Shown here in pieces: positions 37,501 to 47,214 of a stretch of 64,000 nucleotides of DNA; position 1 is the stretch's first letter, and each line of letters begins with the position of its first letter. The position numbers were made by a program, and so were the translations under genes. Source of the DNA: Costus lasius (lineage: Eukaryota; Streptophyta; Magnoliopsida; Zingiberales; Costaceae); contig CM050454.1 of the NCBI GenBank assembly GCA_027563935.2, positions 5,174,001-5,238,000 of the forward strand, read 5' to 3'. The notes under the pieces are model-generated. The model did no database searches. It saw nothing but the letters and a program-made list of their open reading frames with translations, and was not told the DNA's origin.

Positions 37501-40500
37501 TGGTTATAATACTACTTTTCATGGTACAAGAAACAAAGGAGAGACATGTAAGTAATTTAGAGTTGTATGTTCATGAATGAACTAATTTACGTTAGTTGCA
37601 TGTAATGGTAATAGTACTATTCTTTCATGCGAATAGAATCACTTAGATGGTGAGAAGTGTTGTTTAATATACCAAAGTGTCTAGGAGAGAAAGTTGAAGA
37701 TCTCAATAGATGTATTAGAATTCAAGAAAAAAACTTTTGCTATACTGTCAAAGATGGTGCGAGAAAAAGGTTGCAACGATAGGATAAAACTATAGTAAGA
37801 AAGATGATATCTAATATAAGGTTGTAGGGAGGCTGATGGCATAAGGAAGAGACATGTCTTTGGGGATTGCCAAGATAGATGACAACTGCAGTTAAGAGAG
37901 GTGTGAACACAAACATCAAGTTTGGGGGGATTCGTCAGGATTGGACTTGTCCTAATACTAGGGTGCAAAAGAAGAAAGAGTTATTTTTCTTTGCGATGTG
38001 AAGATTTTTACATAACATCTTTGTATATAGATGCTAGTATATAATGGTAATATGGCAATTACATATAAAGTGAAAGATAATTAAGAGATTTTAAAGTTGC
38101 CTATATGAACAGATAAGCTTGTCCATTAATCGGTTCAACCCGATAAACCGAACCAGAATAGTCAGTTCGGTTCGGGTCGGTTTGGGTTCGGCGGGGCTGA
38201 AATTAAATCGGTTCGGTTTTGGTTTTTCATTTGCAAAACCTATATAATCCGAACCGAAATGATTAAATTAATTAAAATTAAAAAAACCCTCTAACCGAAC
38301 CGATTAAACTAATCAGCCCACTCTTATAGACGAGTCTGCTTCTAGGGGCTACCAGGTGGGCCACTCGGCGGCGGAGGCAGAGGACCCAGAGCCGTTGCTA
38401 TGGCTGGCGGAGCATCGGTGCAGGATACGCTGGAACTGGATGATGCTAGCGGTCGCGGCGGGGTGAGGAGAAAGCCACCGCCTTTGGTGGGTGATGCGGG
38501 CGCGACGGCTGAGCAGGGCCGCTCAGCAGCCTGAGAGCGCATGGCAGAGTTTTGCCCAGAGGAGATGCAGGAGGCGGTAGGCATCTAGGAGGCGAGCCTA
38601 GACGATGCGTCGGACGCTAAGGCTGCTTGTTATGCCCGGTGAAAGACTTCACCATGAGTTTAAAAGATATACAGGCCAACACAATTACAATTCACACACT
38701 AAACCACAACATAACTTGTATTCACAAAAGTTTGAATAACTTTCAAAACTTACAAACTATGCAAGAACAAACAAAAATATGAATATTATAACATCTTTCA
38801 ACAAAACAAAGATTGGCAACAATGCCAAATTACAAATGCAACAACTCAACAAAACAAAGTTTAACCATTTATTTTCCCTAAGACTGTAATTTCTATCTAG
38901 CTATTCATTTTGAGATTGAGCCAAACCTGAACCTGGAGGCAAAACAAAGGGAGTTAGCTAGAAGAGCCAAGTAAAAATCATAAAATGCATGCAACATGGG
39001 TAAGTTAATTAAATCAATTTTATTAATCTATATGGTAAATATCATGTCCATACACTCATGTAAATCAAGAGCATAACAACAATATAACCTCACACTCGAC
39101 TCTGAGTCCACACTTTTTATTAGACTATTTCCATCGTTGTCAACCGATGGAACAATTACCCTCAGACAGCTTGGAGGATGTCGCGTCCAATACCTAGGAC
39201 CCCAATTAATCTAATGACTTCCCATCAGGTGACTTCTAGCTAACACCTCTATAACCGATTCATACTCTGCACTATAGAGTCCATAGTGGTCTAGCTAGTA
39301 TAATATAACCCAGCATAAGATCAGTATATGCCACGACATCAAGCAAACACCAAATGTATTAAAATTATCATTACAAATGTTTTAACAAAGCAATTAATGT
39401 AATTATCAAACTATGTTATACTCTTCACAATGCATCATTAAATGAATAATAGTCAGTACAAAGGTAAAGAAACAATAATAATAGGACAGAGTAATAAGGT
39501 ATCACAGTTTTTTAAGTAAAACTCAAAATGCTAGATTGAAAGGAGATGGAAAAAATGCCTACCTCAATGGTTGACTTATCACTTATCAAAATTCAGTATT
39601 ATTGGTCTACTTGAAGTGCAGTCTTGATTTCCTTCTTACCTTAAAATTGTATTATCATATCGTTTGTTAATTACTTATTAAAGTACGAAGACCAAGTACC
39701 AAATATACATATATACCTATAACTATTTTGAGGCAAAGATTATCACTTATTCAATAACTCAATCATATCATTAAATATTAACAAAAATAAGTAAATAAAT
39801 ATTACTATGCTGTGTACATGAATGTTCAAGCTAATAAAATTATAATTTCACCACTTCTTACTATGCATTTCCTATCATTTCAATTAAATACTATATTGCC
39901 AACATCAACCTGTATTTCAGAAATTAATTCCTTTTTCAAATAATCTATTGTATCGTTATATCATTGAAAGGACTAGGAAATATTTAAGAAACATTTAAAA
40001 GTTACATGCGATAATCCAATTAAATTAAAGTAAAATTCACAAGATACTTTTAAGGTTCTAGAAATTAACATTGAGATTTGGACATTAACATTGATTAGGA
40101 CTAGTACAGAGCTAATTACAACTATACAAGTAGTATTCATTTAATTATTTGAAATGTGTCTATTCCTAAACTCAAATGTTTTACTTCTGTCTTAAAAAAA
40201 ATAACAAATTGAGTTGCTAGTGCTGTGAGGAAACAAGTTACAAATCTCCAAATATGGTTTAAAGAAAAAGAATTCAGTTCCAGAAAGCTTACATTCGCAG
40301 GAGGTTAGTACTAAAATCAAATAAAATAGTAATTTAGTCACTGTATAATAGATCTACTATATTTATTAATTAAACTATTAATATATCCTGCTATTAGTGT
40401 CTACCAAAAGCCATAGTAACACTTTCAAATAGATTTCTCTCTTGATTTGCAAGATCTACAAGCAGCTCATCAATTGAGAAATTAAAATGATTCCATCAAA

Positions 40501-42673
40501 GATTAGCTACAAGTAGACTAGACTAGTATGTTGATTTAAATGTGCTTCACAGATCTAAATCAATTTCTCCATTGCCAAATGCAAGAGCAAAAAAATAATA
40601 AAATAACAAATCCAACAAAATCGTCCATTCGTCACAACACAACCTTCATACCAAGTGTATCAATGAATGCACGTATGCTGCTTAAGAAGTTAAGTAGTAG
40701 TGAATGGTTTTTAGAAAAATAATTTCCAAGACAAAACATGAATTTCTGAGAACCCTTCCAATAGAAATCACAAGAACTGAAGAGAAAATCCTTGCTATAG
40801 TTCCAAGATCGAATAAAGACAGAATACGTAAAGGAACTTACCTAGTTATAAAATCAAGAAAGTAGGAGAAAGAAATCGGCCGAGAGATGAGGAAAGAAGA
40901 CTTATCTTACTGTAACGAAGAGAAGAGGATTAAGATAGAAGAAGAAAAAGGATGGCAACCATGCTTCTTAGGAGTAACCTTCATCCATGCGCCATTAGAG
41001 AAATTCTTCCGTTGCTGCCCATTGAAGAAGAAGAAGAGATGCTGTTGAGATCTTACTGCTGCCTAAGAAGAGGGTTGAGAATTTGCTGCCTCTCACGAAG
41101 AGGAAAAGGGAGAAAAGAAAAGGCTCTCAGCAATAAAAAGAAAGGTTTAATAGAGTTTTGTGCCACTTTGCACATTAGCCCTAAATTTTCTAAAAATTAC
41201 AATTAAACCTTGCATTAGAAAATAAAAATAATTAGTGTAAGAGAATTAATTATTGCACTATTGGCGGGAGAAACAGTAGCTGCGGAGGAAGAGCTGGCGG
41301 TGCCCCATGAAATCCCCCTTTTGCTCCCACCACCACAAGTAGTCCCTCCGGCCCTCCTGCCGCCTCTTCGTCCAGCCGCCGTCACTTATTCAATTAACAT
41401 TTATGTTGCTTCGGAGAGGTGAGTACACAGAAATATGCCTCTATAAAACATAAGGAGAGGGGAAGTGAATGGAGGGGTGTTTCGAACGAAGAGGAGAAGG
41501 AAAATGACAAAATTTGCAAAAATTCGGTTTCAATCGGTTTGAACCGAACCGAAATTTTCGGTTCGGTTCAATTCGGTTTTCACACAATTCAGTTTGATTT
41601 AAAAAATTTGCAAAAAAAATTGGGTTGAGTGCAATCAGTTTAGTTCGGTTCAGTTTGCGTTGAACCAATTGGATAGGCCTATGAACAAATATGATGATGT
41701 CATTATCATTTTAATATTCTACTAGAGTAATGAGTTATTGTTGTACTGTATTGCCAATATTCATCCTTTCCGTGTACAATTTCCGTGTTCTTCAATGTTG
41801 TGATTATGGATTATTTTACATATAAATGTTATGATTTCCTTATGTTGTTTGTGATTCTTTTATAAATATTGCGGTTCCTGTATTACTCAATTGACAAGAT
41901 TATTATAGTTTGAATATTTATAAACTTATACCTCCTAGCTTTGAGTAGGTATTGGCTCACATAGTAACATAATATAACACTTAACACCAAGCAATAGCCA
42001 AGTGTTATTCTGGAACCAATTTGAAATCCCAGTTTATAGTATGTCGCAGATTTGAAGTTTAATCCTATTTGCAGAACTTTCCTTTTTCAGTTGCTTGGTT
42101 TAAGTCACTAGACCATGACTTTTGGTGTATTTATCACTTGTTCAGATAATATTATTTCCATTAATGCCTACTGTAGCCTAGCATTTGCTAACTTTGAAGA
42201 TATCACAGCTGCTTATGATTATTTGCTAAACGGTTCCTGGATCTACAGTGACATATTAGGACTATAAACCAGCTGTCAAGTTGTCGATGACTAGTATCAA
42301 ACTCGGGCTCTGAAGTGATTGATCGTAGTTTCTGCTTATAGCATTATTCCAATCAGTTTTAATATTTCGTATGAGTATAATCTTTATTTTTCCGCGACCA
42401 TTAAAGCTGGACGCTTTTGTTGCTTATGGCATTTCTATAATTCTATCTATTATGTTTTATGGTCGAAGGCTGGACGATAGGTATTGATGTGTGAGGTTGT
42501 GGTATCCATTGCAGGGCCCTCTCTTTCAGCAGCGTCCCTATCCATCCCCTGGCGCTGTCCTGCGAAAGAACGCTGAAGTTGCTGCACAGAGCAAGAAGCA
42601 GGGCTCCCAAGGTCGTATGACTCCAATCTCTAAAAGGGGGGATGGTAGTGACGGACTTGGAGATGCAGATTGA
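23459..42673 (+). CDS. PQBP1: Polyglutamine-binding protein 1 (PQBP1)-like WW-domain splicing factor
   Basis: Coding exons: 23459-24058, 24138-24172, 24280-24358, 24483-24561, 25794-25874, 26162-26292, 26373-26429, 27047-27209, 27481-27700, 36109-36216, 36371-36493, 36675-36726, 42515-42673. All phases join, giving 628 residues. A 5' UTR intron (22041-23311) precedes them. The N-terminal ~200 residues are Gln/Asn/Ser/Pro-rich. Two WW domains follow: [20 protein letters not shown] with ESQWVHP (about 350-380) and [18 protein letters not shown] with SQWERP (about 393-425). The C-terminus has [10 protein letters not shown] and [20 protein letters not shown], the signature by which PQBP1 binds the U5 snRNP 15-kDa protein; hence a nuclear pre-mRNA splicing role. 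The intron after 26292 uses a GC donor (AAT|GCAAGT). Introns 27701-36108 and 36727-42514 are swollen by transposons. Family assignment is confident; the boundary of the low-complexity N-terminus is less certain. Confidence 0.93.
25950..26860. repeat. GGTACC-rich repeat fragments in PQBP1 introns
   Basis: Two pieces of the window-wide GGTACC family flank exon 26162-26292. About 25950-26098 has CTTGTACCGGTACTAGTATA and ends CTTAAACCTTGCTATG. About 26700-26880 starts TAGGGTTTTAAAAACCGGTC and continues with GGTACATGGTACATT. No coding. Confidence 0.45.
28690..29045 (-). mobile_element. Copia RNase H fragment
   Basis: The minus strand reads [20 protein letters not shown], the block just before the end of Ty1/copia RNase H (compare the usual HERTKHIEIDCHF). 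It then passes through [11 protein letters not shown], while another frame carries GSVRD-like text near the pol end. Stops and frameshifts are present. Only a 350-bp relic within PQBP1 intron 10 was seen. Confidence 0.6.
29050..30660. other. Intron DNA without recognised content
   Basis: Part of the 8.4-kb PQBP1 intron. AT-rich at first, then GT-rich on the plus strand (30050-30500). I see no protein family, no terminal repeats and no splice-supported exon. Confidence 0.4.
30669..31294. mobile_element. Tourist/Harbinger-like element, 626 bp, in PQBP1 intron
   Basis: The left end GGCTGTGTTTCCTTTTGAGG and the inverted right end TGCTTCATTTCCTTGGAAGG are imperfect terminal inverted repeats, flanked by TAA on both sides (30666-30668 and 31295-31297). 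The interior is a purine-rich (GGA, GGTGG) tract, which gives a long proline-rich open frame on the minus strand that is not a gene. Same end family as the element in CLPP3 intron 1. Confidence 0.65.
31868..32795. mobile_element. Harbinger-like element, 928 bp, with internal tandem repeats
   Basis: The left end GGACTAGTTTGGGGGC and inverted right end GGGCCCGTTTGGATTC are flanked by TAA at 31865-31867 and 32796-32798, fitting a PIF/Harbinger-type insertion. Inside, a unit containing GTCGAAGCTCACGAGCGCCT recurs at 32218, 32331 and 32445, a period of 113-114 bp. No transposase is encoded. Confidence 0.75.
32200..32470. repeat. 113-bp tandem repeat inside the Harbinger-like element
   Basis: Two complete units and one partial unit, each running CGAGAGATCTGAGGAG, AAGCTCACGAGCGCCT, CAGCTC, CGCCTCTAAGTC, CAACTCTCGT, CGCAACTCACGGACGTCTCC. 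Differences are mostly substitutions, so unit length is well kept. Confidence 0.8.
32840..33240 (-). mobile_element. Copia gag (UBN2-like) fragment
   Basis: The minus strand reads [20 protein letters not shown] then [13 protein letters not shown], matching the pattern of copia gag capsid (GLDDSY, I-R-QIL, L..VFS.L). Upstream text includes [10 protein letters not shown]. Frames are interrupted; it is a relic in PQBP1 intron 10. Confidence 0.6.
33290..33680. repeat. GGTACC-family repeat
   Basis: Begins AAGGTTAAGATTTTAAATACC and continues with ACATGGTACTGG, TTGTACCGGTCC, GGTACCGACC and GTACATATTTAG, ending near CATTTTCGTAAACCGTAC. Same word composition as the copies at 12898, 26700, 34110 and 35175. 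Confidence 0.45.
34108..34560. repeat. GGTACC-family repeat with (TA)n tract
   Basis: From TCAAGATTTATAAAACTGG to GGTTTTTTAAACCTA, imperfect inverted ends surround GTACCAGAAAC, GGTACCGAGATAAGG and GTGGTACCAAATGG. A dinucleotide (TA) run of about 50 bp lies at 34457-34508. No coding. Confidence 0.45.
34457..34508. repeat. (TA)n microsatellite, about 26 units
   Basis: Uninterrupted TA dinucleotides. Such tracts are prone to length change and to assembly error. Confidence 0.9.
35172..35315. repeat. Short inverted-repeat element (GGTACC family)
   Basis: The left end CTAAGGTTTTAGCAACCC and right end ACTTCTAAAACCTTAG are inverted copies about 130 bp apart, around GTATTGGTATGCC and GATTGGTACCGGTAAGC. 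This is the most compact copy of the family and suggests it is a MITE with TAAGGTTTTA ends. Confidence 0.55.
38112..41679. mobile_element. hAT-type non-autonomous element, 3.57 kb, in PQBP1 intron
   Basis: A perfect 8-bp duplication TATGAACA lies at 38104-38111 and 41680-41687. Inside it, the left end GATAAGCTTGTCCATTAATCGGTTC and the inverted right end GGCCTATCCAATTGGTTC are similar. Both flanks are packed with CGGTTCGGTT and AACCGAACCG words, as in many plant hAT elements. The centre (38340-38630 and 41270-41400) is GC-rich; 38640-41260 is AT-rich and may be a separate LTR-type insertion beginning TGTTATGCCC, but I could not prove its borders. No transposase was seen. Confidence 0.8.
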
Positions 42674-44400
42674 GTTCCATGCATCGAGGCCTCCTGGTGT
42701 TGCCGGCCTCGTTTATGTACACTGTATGTATGAGGAATGCCACACTTCAAGGCAGTTTAGTAGTTGCAGTGGTGACACATCAAACTTGAGTGAGTTGTAT
42801 ACTATCATCAGTTAACTGCAAATCCTAGTCTTGCACTTTTTTCCTCCAATATCTTTTGCTCCATGCTGTTGATCATGAGAAAGATTGTACTGCACAACTG
42901 CTTGCACTAACCCGGATACCATATATAGGATTCAATATTTATGGATTGGCTTAGAAGTAGAACTTTTGATGGGAGTTTCAATAGTTTCCCTTGCCTTCTC
43001 TTCTTTTCTTCTTACATGTAATCTTGAGTTTGATTGGTTCTCCCATGATGCTTATGAGGAGATTCTCTGATATGATGCTTATGTGGACTCCTGAATGATG
43101 CTAAGGCTTCGAAGGAAATGCATCCTCTATATGTTCTATGCCATGATTTTGTCATATGTTTTGGTTTAGTGTCAATCAAAACTATGACCCTGCTTACCTT
43201 TTTGAATCGGGGTCATCTATTTACAATGCGCTTTTTTACATAGCATGTAAGTAGACTACTGTGATCTAGTACATCAATCTTCTCAAAAAAGTTCTACACA
43301 TGGTAAGGGTATTATTTCACCTTCTCTCTGCTATTTAGTTTTGTTTGATATTGATTTTTTTACTTGTGTTTGCAAGTGGAACTATAATGTTGCTCAACTT
43401 CAACAAGTTGTCTCTTGACTTGAATAAATTACAGAGATTATATTATATTAGGAGAACAATTGGTTGATTGGTAGACGTGTTGCAGCTGCAGAGAAGGTTG
43501 TGAAACAGGACAGCATCTTCTTTTGCCAATGATGTTGCTCCGCAGAGGCCTTTGTCATCAATGGTCTTAACTTTTATGCTTAAATACAAAATAAGATGAA
43601 CACTTTATGTATTTAGCTTTGCACATAGTCCATTGAGAAAATATAATTTTTAAAAGATTAAGATGAACATCATACTTCAATTGCAAGGGTTTTATGGTCA
43701 ATTATTAGTGTTGATTATAATGAACCCAAGGAGGAAAAGCTAATTATCAAATGATATGAAGAAAAGACTTAATTGTATACAAGATGAAAGTAAGAGTATC
43801 AAAATCTATATGTAGGCTTAATTGTATACAAGAAGAAAGTAACAGTATCAAAATTTATATTTTTAAGAATTATAAAATAAAATACTAGGAGAGGATCCCA
43901 TAGAGATGCTCACAAAGGGTCCTTTATGACTTGGGTGGTTAGATTTAAATCGAGCAAAATATAAATAAAAATTCTATTTTTTTTTAAAATTAGATTGATC
44001 CAAGTTGTAAATCGGATTGGTAGTGGCATAGGGTCCCAGTATTGCTACTCCAAACTACTCTCAAACCCAAGCTAAACCCAATTATGTCCTGCCTTATTTT
44101 TAGTTAAAAAAATTAATTTTAAAAAATATGTTATTTAATTAAATAAAATAACCACATAATAAATAAGAGCGTGTTCGGTGCAAATTTTTAAAATCCTTAT
44201 ATTTGACTTTAACCCCTCACACAATTTAGATTTTACCCAAATTCAACTTGATCAAATCAGATTTTTTTTTAATTAAAGTTAAGTTGAATCAAATTGGACC
44301 AAGTTAGGTACAAATATTTTTATCAACCCTATTTGTAAAGTTCCCAAATAATTGTAACTAAATTCATCAGTAATAAGACATATACATTACAAAGAAAAAT
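42674..44400. other. PQBP1 3' region and intergenic DNA
   Basis: Directly after the PQBP1 stop codon comes T-rich sequence that should be its 3' untranslated region (to about 43100). The rest to the F-box pair is AT-rich without a recognisable gene or complete repeat. One short duplication stands out: GGCTTAATTGTATACAAGA and GACTTAATTGTATACAAGA at about 43765-43835. Confidence 0.4.
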
Positions 44401-44411
44401 AAAAGGATAGT

Positions 44412-44480
44412 TTATGTGATCACCACTACACTCTCCCATTCACTCACATGAAGAGACAACATTTTAAGTACATCATTTCG
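44412..44480 (-). pseudogene. Out-of-frame C-terminal remnant of the first F-box gene
   Basis: Just past the stop of the frameshifted third exon, the next frame reads DVLKMLSLHVSEWESVVVIT before TAA (44412-44414). It aligns closely with the intact neighbour's ending DVLKMLSTHMREWHNVVVIQ. A one-base length difference in the A/C-rich stretch near 44478-44495 explains the break. Confidence 0.8.
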
Positions 44481-45956
44481 GGTTTCCTCGTTCCTGATTT
44501 CCCCGACAAACTATTTTTAGATGATCTAGTACTTTTAACGTCGCCGGAGTTTGTACTTTCTTTGCACGGCCCTCCGGTGAATAGCCCTCCTAATGACACA
44601 ATCAAAAGAGACCAGCAAATTAGCAAAAGAATTCAAACATCCAATCATCATGAAAAATATATTTTACTTTAATCTTTAGAATTCAAACATCCAAAGTCAT
44701 ATATTTTACTTAAATCGAGCAAATTGGTTGATCAGCAAATTAGCAAAAGAATTCAAACATCCAATCAATCACAAACCTTCGTGTCATCAACCAATTTGAG
44801 CGAGAAGAGAATTGGGGAACGCCAGAGAAAATCAAGTAGAGCTGTCTTGAAGTAGTTTTGCCTTAAGCATGCCTTGAATGAGAACTGCTTCAGTTTGTGG
44901 AAGATAGGACAAGTTCTTGTCAGCTTGAGGAGATCCCGAGAATTGCTCTGAAAAAGGATTAAGAATTTTTAATGAAAGAAGAAAAAAAGATTGAACTCAT
45001 TCAGTGTAATATTTAATGAAAGAAGAAGAAGAAGAATAGCATCCGTTTACCTTCGAGTCTGCCCTAAGATAAAGAGCTAACTTTGTCACACTGCGCAAGG
45101 TCATAAATATTTGCAGAAAATGCCTTCTAGGCTTCACATGAAGATAACACAAATCAAGATAAGCCTCGAGCAGAGAAGGCATGTGGCCCTGGAAGTGATT
45201 TATATGTGCGCGCTTTGATAGATATAACTCTTCAAGCTTTGGACAAGCAATTCGAATCTGGCAGGAATAATTTTTATGCTTGGCACAATCTTCCATAGTC
45301 AGCCTTCGGAGATTGGGTACTGTGATCTCAAGAGCTTTGTTGTAAATTCCGTAATACAGAATTAGGTCTTGCAAAGCGGGACAGGAAGAGAGGAGCGTCG
45401 TCAAACACTGATCCGAGGTCTGTATGCGAGCAGTATTCAGGTTGAGCGACTTCAGCTTGCTTAGCGCAATCTGTTGGGGAAGCGTACAGGAAAGTATTGA
45501 AGAGACTCTCAGCAGTTGTAGTGTCTCGACGGACGGCAGGTCGAAGATCATAGATACGGGACGTACCGGAGGGCGGCCGTTCCTCCAGCAAATGTACATT
45601 GTCATGTTGCGCACGCCGTGGGGTCTGGCGTACCTGACCCAATTGCTAACTGGATTTTCCAGGGTACGGATGCCGTAGACTACGAGTCTGAGATGGAAGC
45701 GGAACAGAGGAGCGGAGGCGTCGCGAAGGGCGACAAATTGGCCGATCGCAGGTATCATCTTGTTGCGCGAGATCATCAATTCGTCATAGCGTGATGGTTT
45801 GGGATGGTCCGCGATGTCGAAGTGCAGGGTAGGGACGCAGCGCCAGAGGTGGCGCCAGCGGCGGGAGAGCACGGAGGTGCGGACAGATTGGTCAGTGGGG
45901 AGGAAGGAGAGGATGTCGTCGGGCATGCCGCTGAGGAGATCGCGATCGTGAGACAT
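44473..45956 (-). CDS. F-box/LRR protein, damaged copy of a tandem pair
   Basis: Three exons: 45051-45956, 44777-44947 and 44473-44589, in phase, give 397 residues. The N-terminus MSHDRDLLSGMPDDILSFLP with LSRRWRHLWR is an F-box, which docks on SKP1 in SCF ubiquitin ligases. The rest has leucine-rich FBD-type repeats (LPSVETLQLLRVSS, LKSLNLNTAR, CPALQDLIL, VPNLRRLTMEDC, CPKLEELYL). It is a tandem duplicate of the gene at 47215-48682; exon 2 is exactly 171 bp in both. Two defects stand out. Four F-box residues present in the neighbour (VILQH region) are missing here. Exon 3 is frameshifted, stopping at 44473, while the neighbour's C-terminus continues in the next frame (44412-44472). A TATA-like box lies at about 46197-46207. 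The gene may be active but impaired, or a young pseudogene. Confidence 0.8.
44612..44768. repeat. 120-bp spaced direct repeat in F-box intron 2
   Basis: A 37-bp text (ACCAGCAAATTAGCAAAAGA, then ATTCAAACATCCAATCA) at 44612-44648 recurs at 44732-44768, exactly 120 bp away, with one difference. A third partial copy (AGAATTCAAACATCCAA) is at about 44680. It looks like a small local duplication inside the intron. Confidence 0.8.
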
Positions 45957-45996
45957 CTTCTGTTCCTTTTTCTTTTCTTCGGCGGTTGATGGTGGT

Positions 45997-46207
45997 AATG
46001 TGCAATGCCTCTAGGGATTCACCGCCGCCGCCGCCGCCGCCAGCGCCACCGCTGTTGTTGTCATGTGCAATGCCTCTAGGGTTTCGCCACCGCCATCCCT
46101 CTTTCTCGTCGAGGGTTTCGATCGCTGAACAGCAATATCCGCCGGCGAGCCAAAACACGAAGCAATTAAGATCTGGTTGCCGTCTACTCAACGCTCATAT
46201 TTATAGG
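45997..46207 (-). promoter_or_regulatory. 5' leader and TATA box of the first F-box gene
   Basis: The minus strand has CCTATAAATAT at 46197-46207, well placed about 240 bp upstream of the ATG. Between it and the ATG the leader carries two copies of GGGTTTCGCC/CCTAGAGGCATTGCACAT-type text (45997-46027 and 46062-46093) separated by a (CGG)n tract at 46021-46041. TATA function is inferred from sequence and position. Confidence 0.5.
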
Positions 46208-46413
46208 TTGCGCACAAGTGATAAGATATTAGAATCCCTGAATCCGACTTATGAAAAGAACTCGACACCATGACTCGCTCAATCTTCGTCGGATACTCTA
46301 TTCTATAATTAAATAAAATTATAAATAAAATTGATAGCATAGGTACTTAATTAAATAAAATTATAATTTTAAAATTAAAAAAAAATTATTATATGCTTAT
46401 ACAATGGTTTTTA

Positions 46414-46674
46414 CACTGTGTTTACTTGGACGGATAGAAAGTGTAAGAAAAGACGAAGGAAAAAAAAAGATAGAATATGTTATAGATTTTTCTTTCTTGT
46501 ATTTATTTGAAAAGAAAGAAAATTTAAATGATTAATATATACACTCCAATTTTTATTTTTTTCACTCATATTATATATACTAATAATATAAAAAAAATTT
46601 AAATAAACTTATACTTATTTCCTTTCTACTTTATCTTCTTTCCTTTTTAACTTTTTTTCTAAGTAAACAAGCCT
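46414..46674. mobile_element. Tourist-like MITE, 261 bp
   Basis: The ends CACTGTGTTTACTTGGA and inverted AGGCTTGTTTACTTAGA are flanked by TTA at 46411-46413 and 46675-46677. The interior is AT-rich with AAGAAAG and CTTTCTT words. It lies between the two F-box genes and shares its end motif with the elements at 15933 and 30669. Confidence 0.75.
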
Positions 46675-47214
46675 TTACGATTGTGAGTTTGACTTTTATT
46701 TCATAGCCTTGGTTAGGATTATCAATTAATTTTGCTCATGATTTAAATATCCATTGATTCCAATCATTTGTTATCTCGAATCCATTACCACATCATCAAA
46801 TTGTCCAAATCATCATCCTACATGGTGCCAACAAGGAGAAGAACAATTCATTTGCCATCTCATTAAATTAGGTCAAAGATATCAAAGTGATAGACCAAAC
46901 ATCAAAATCTAGTGTACAAGAAGTCATATCACTGAAATTCTATAGTCAAAGTCAAAACAAAGCGAACAAGAACAAAGGATTCATCCCAATAAACGAAGCA
47001 ATCTAATTTGCAAAGCAAAGGCATCAACGAGACCTCCATTGCAGCTACAAGAAACAATAAAACTGAAGTAAATTTAGCTACATAAATGATGCTCCAAACC
47101 CTAACCCGGCTGCAAAAACAAAATGGCCATCAGTGATTTACAACAACAACAACAAAAAAAAGAAAAAAAATGTAAACCTCTGAGTTCGATCTATGAAAAC
47201 AAAAGCAATTTCGT

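Noticed and set aside
38628..41270. Possible solo LTR starting TGTTATGCCC inside the hAT element
   Set aside because: No matching 5-bp target duplication or clear CA end could be found.
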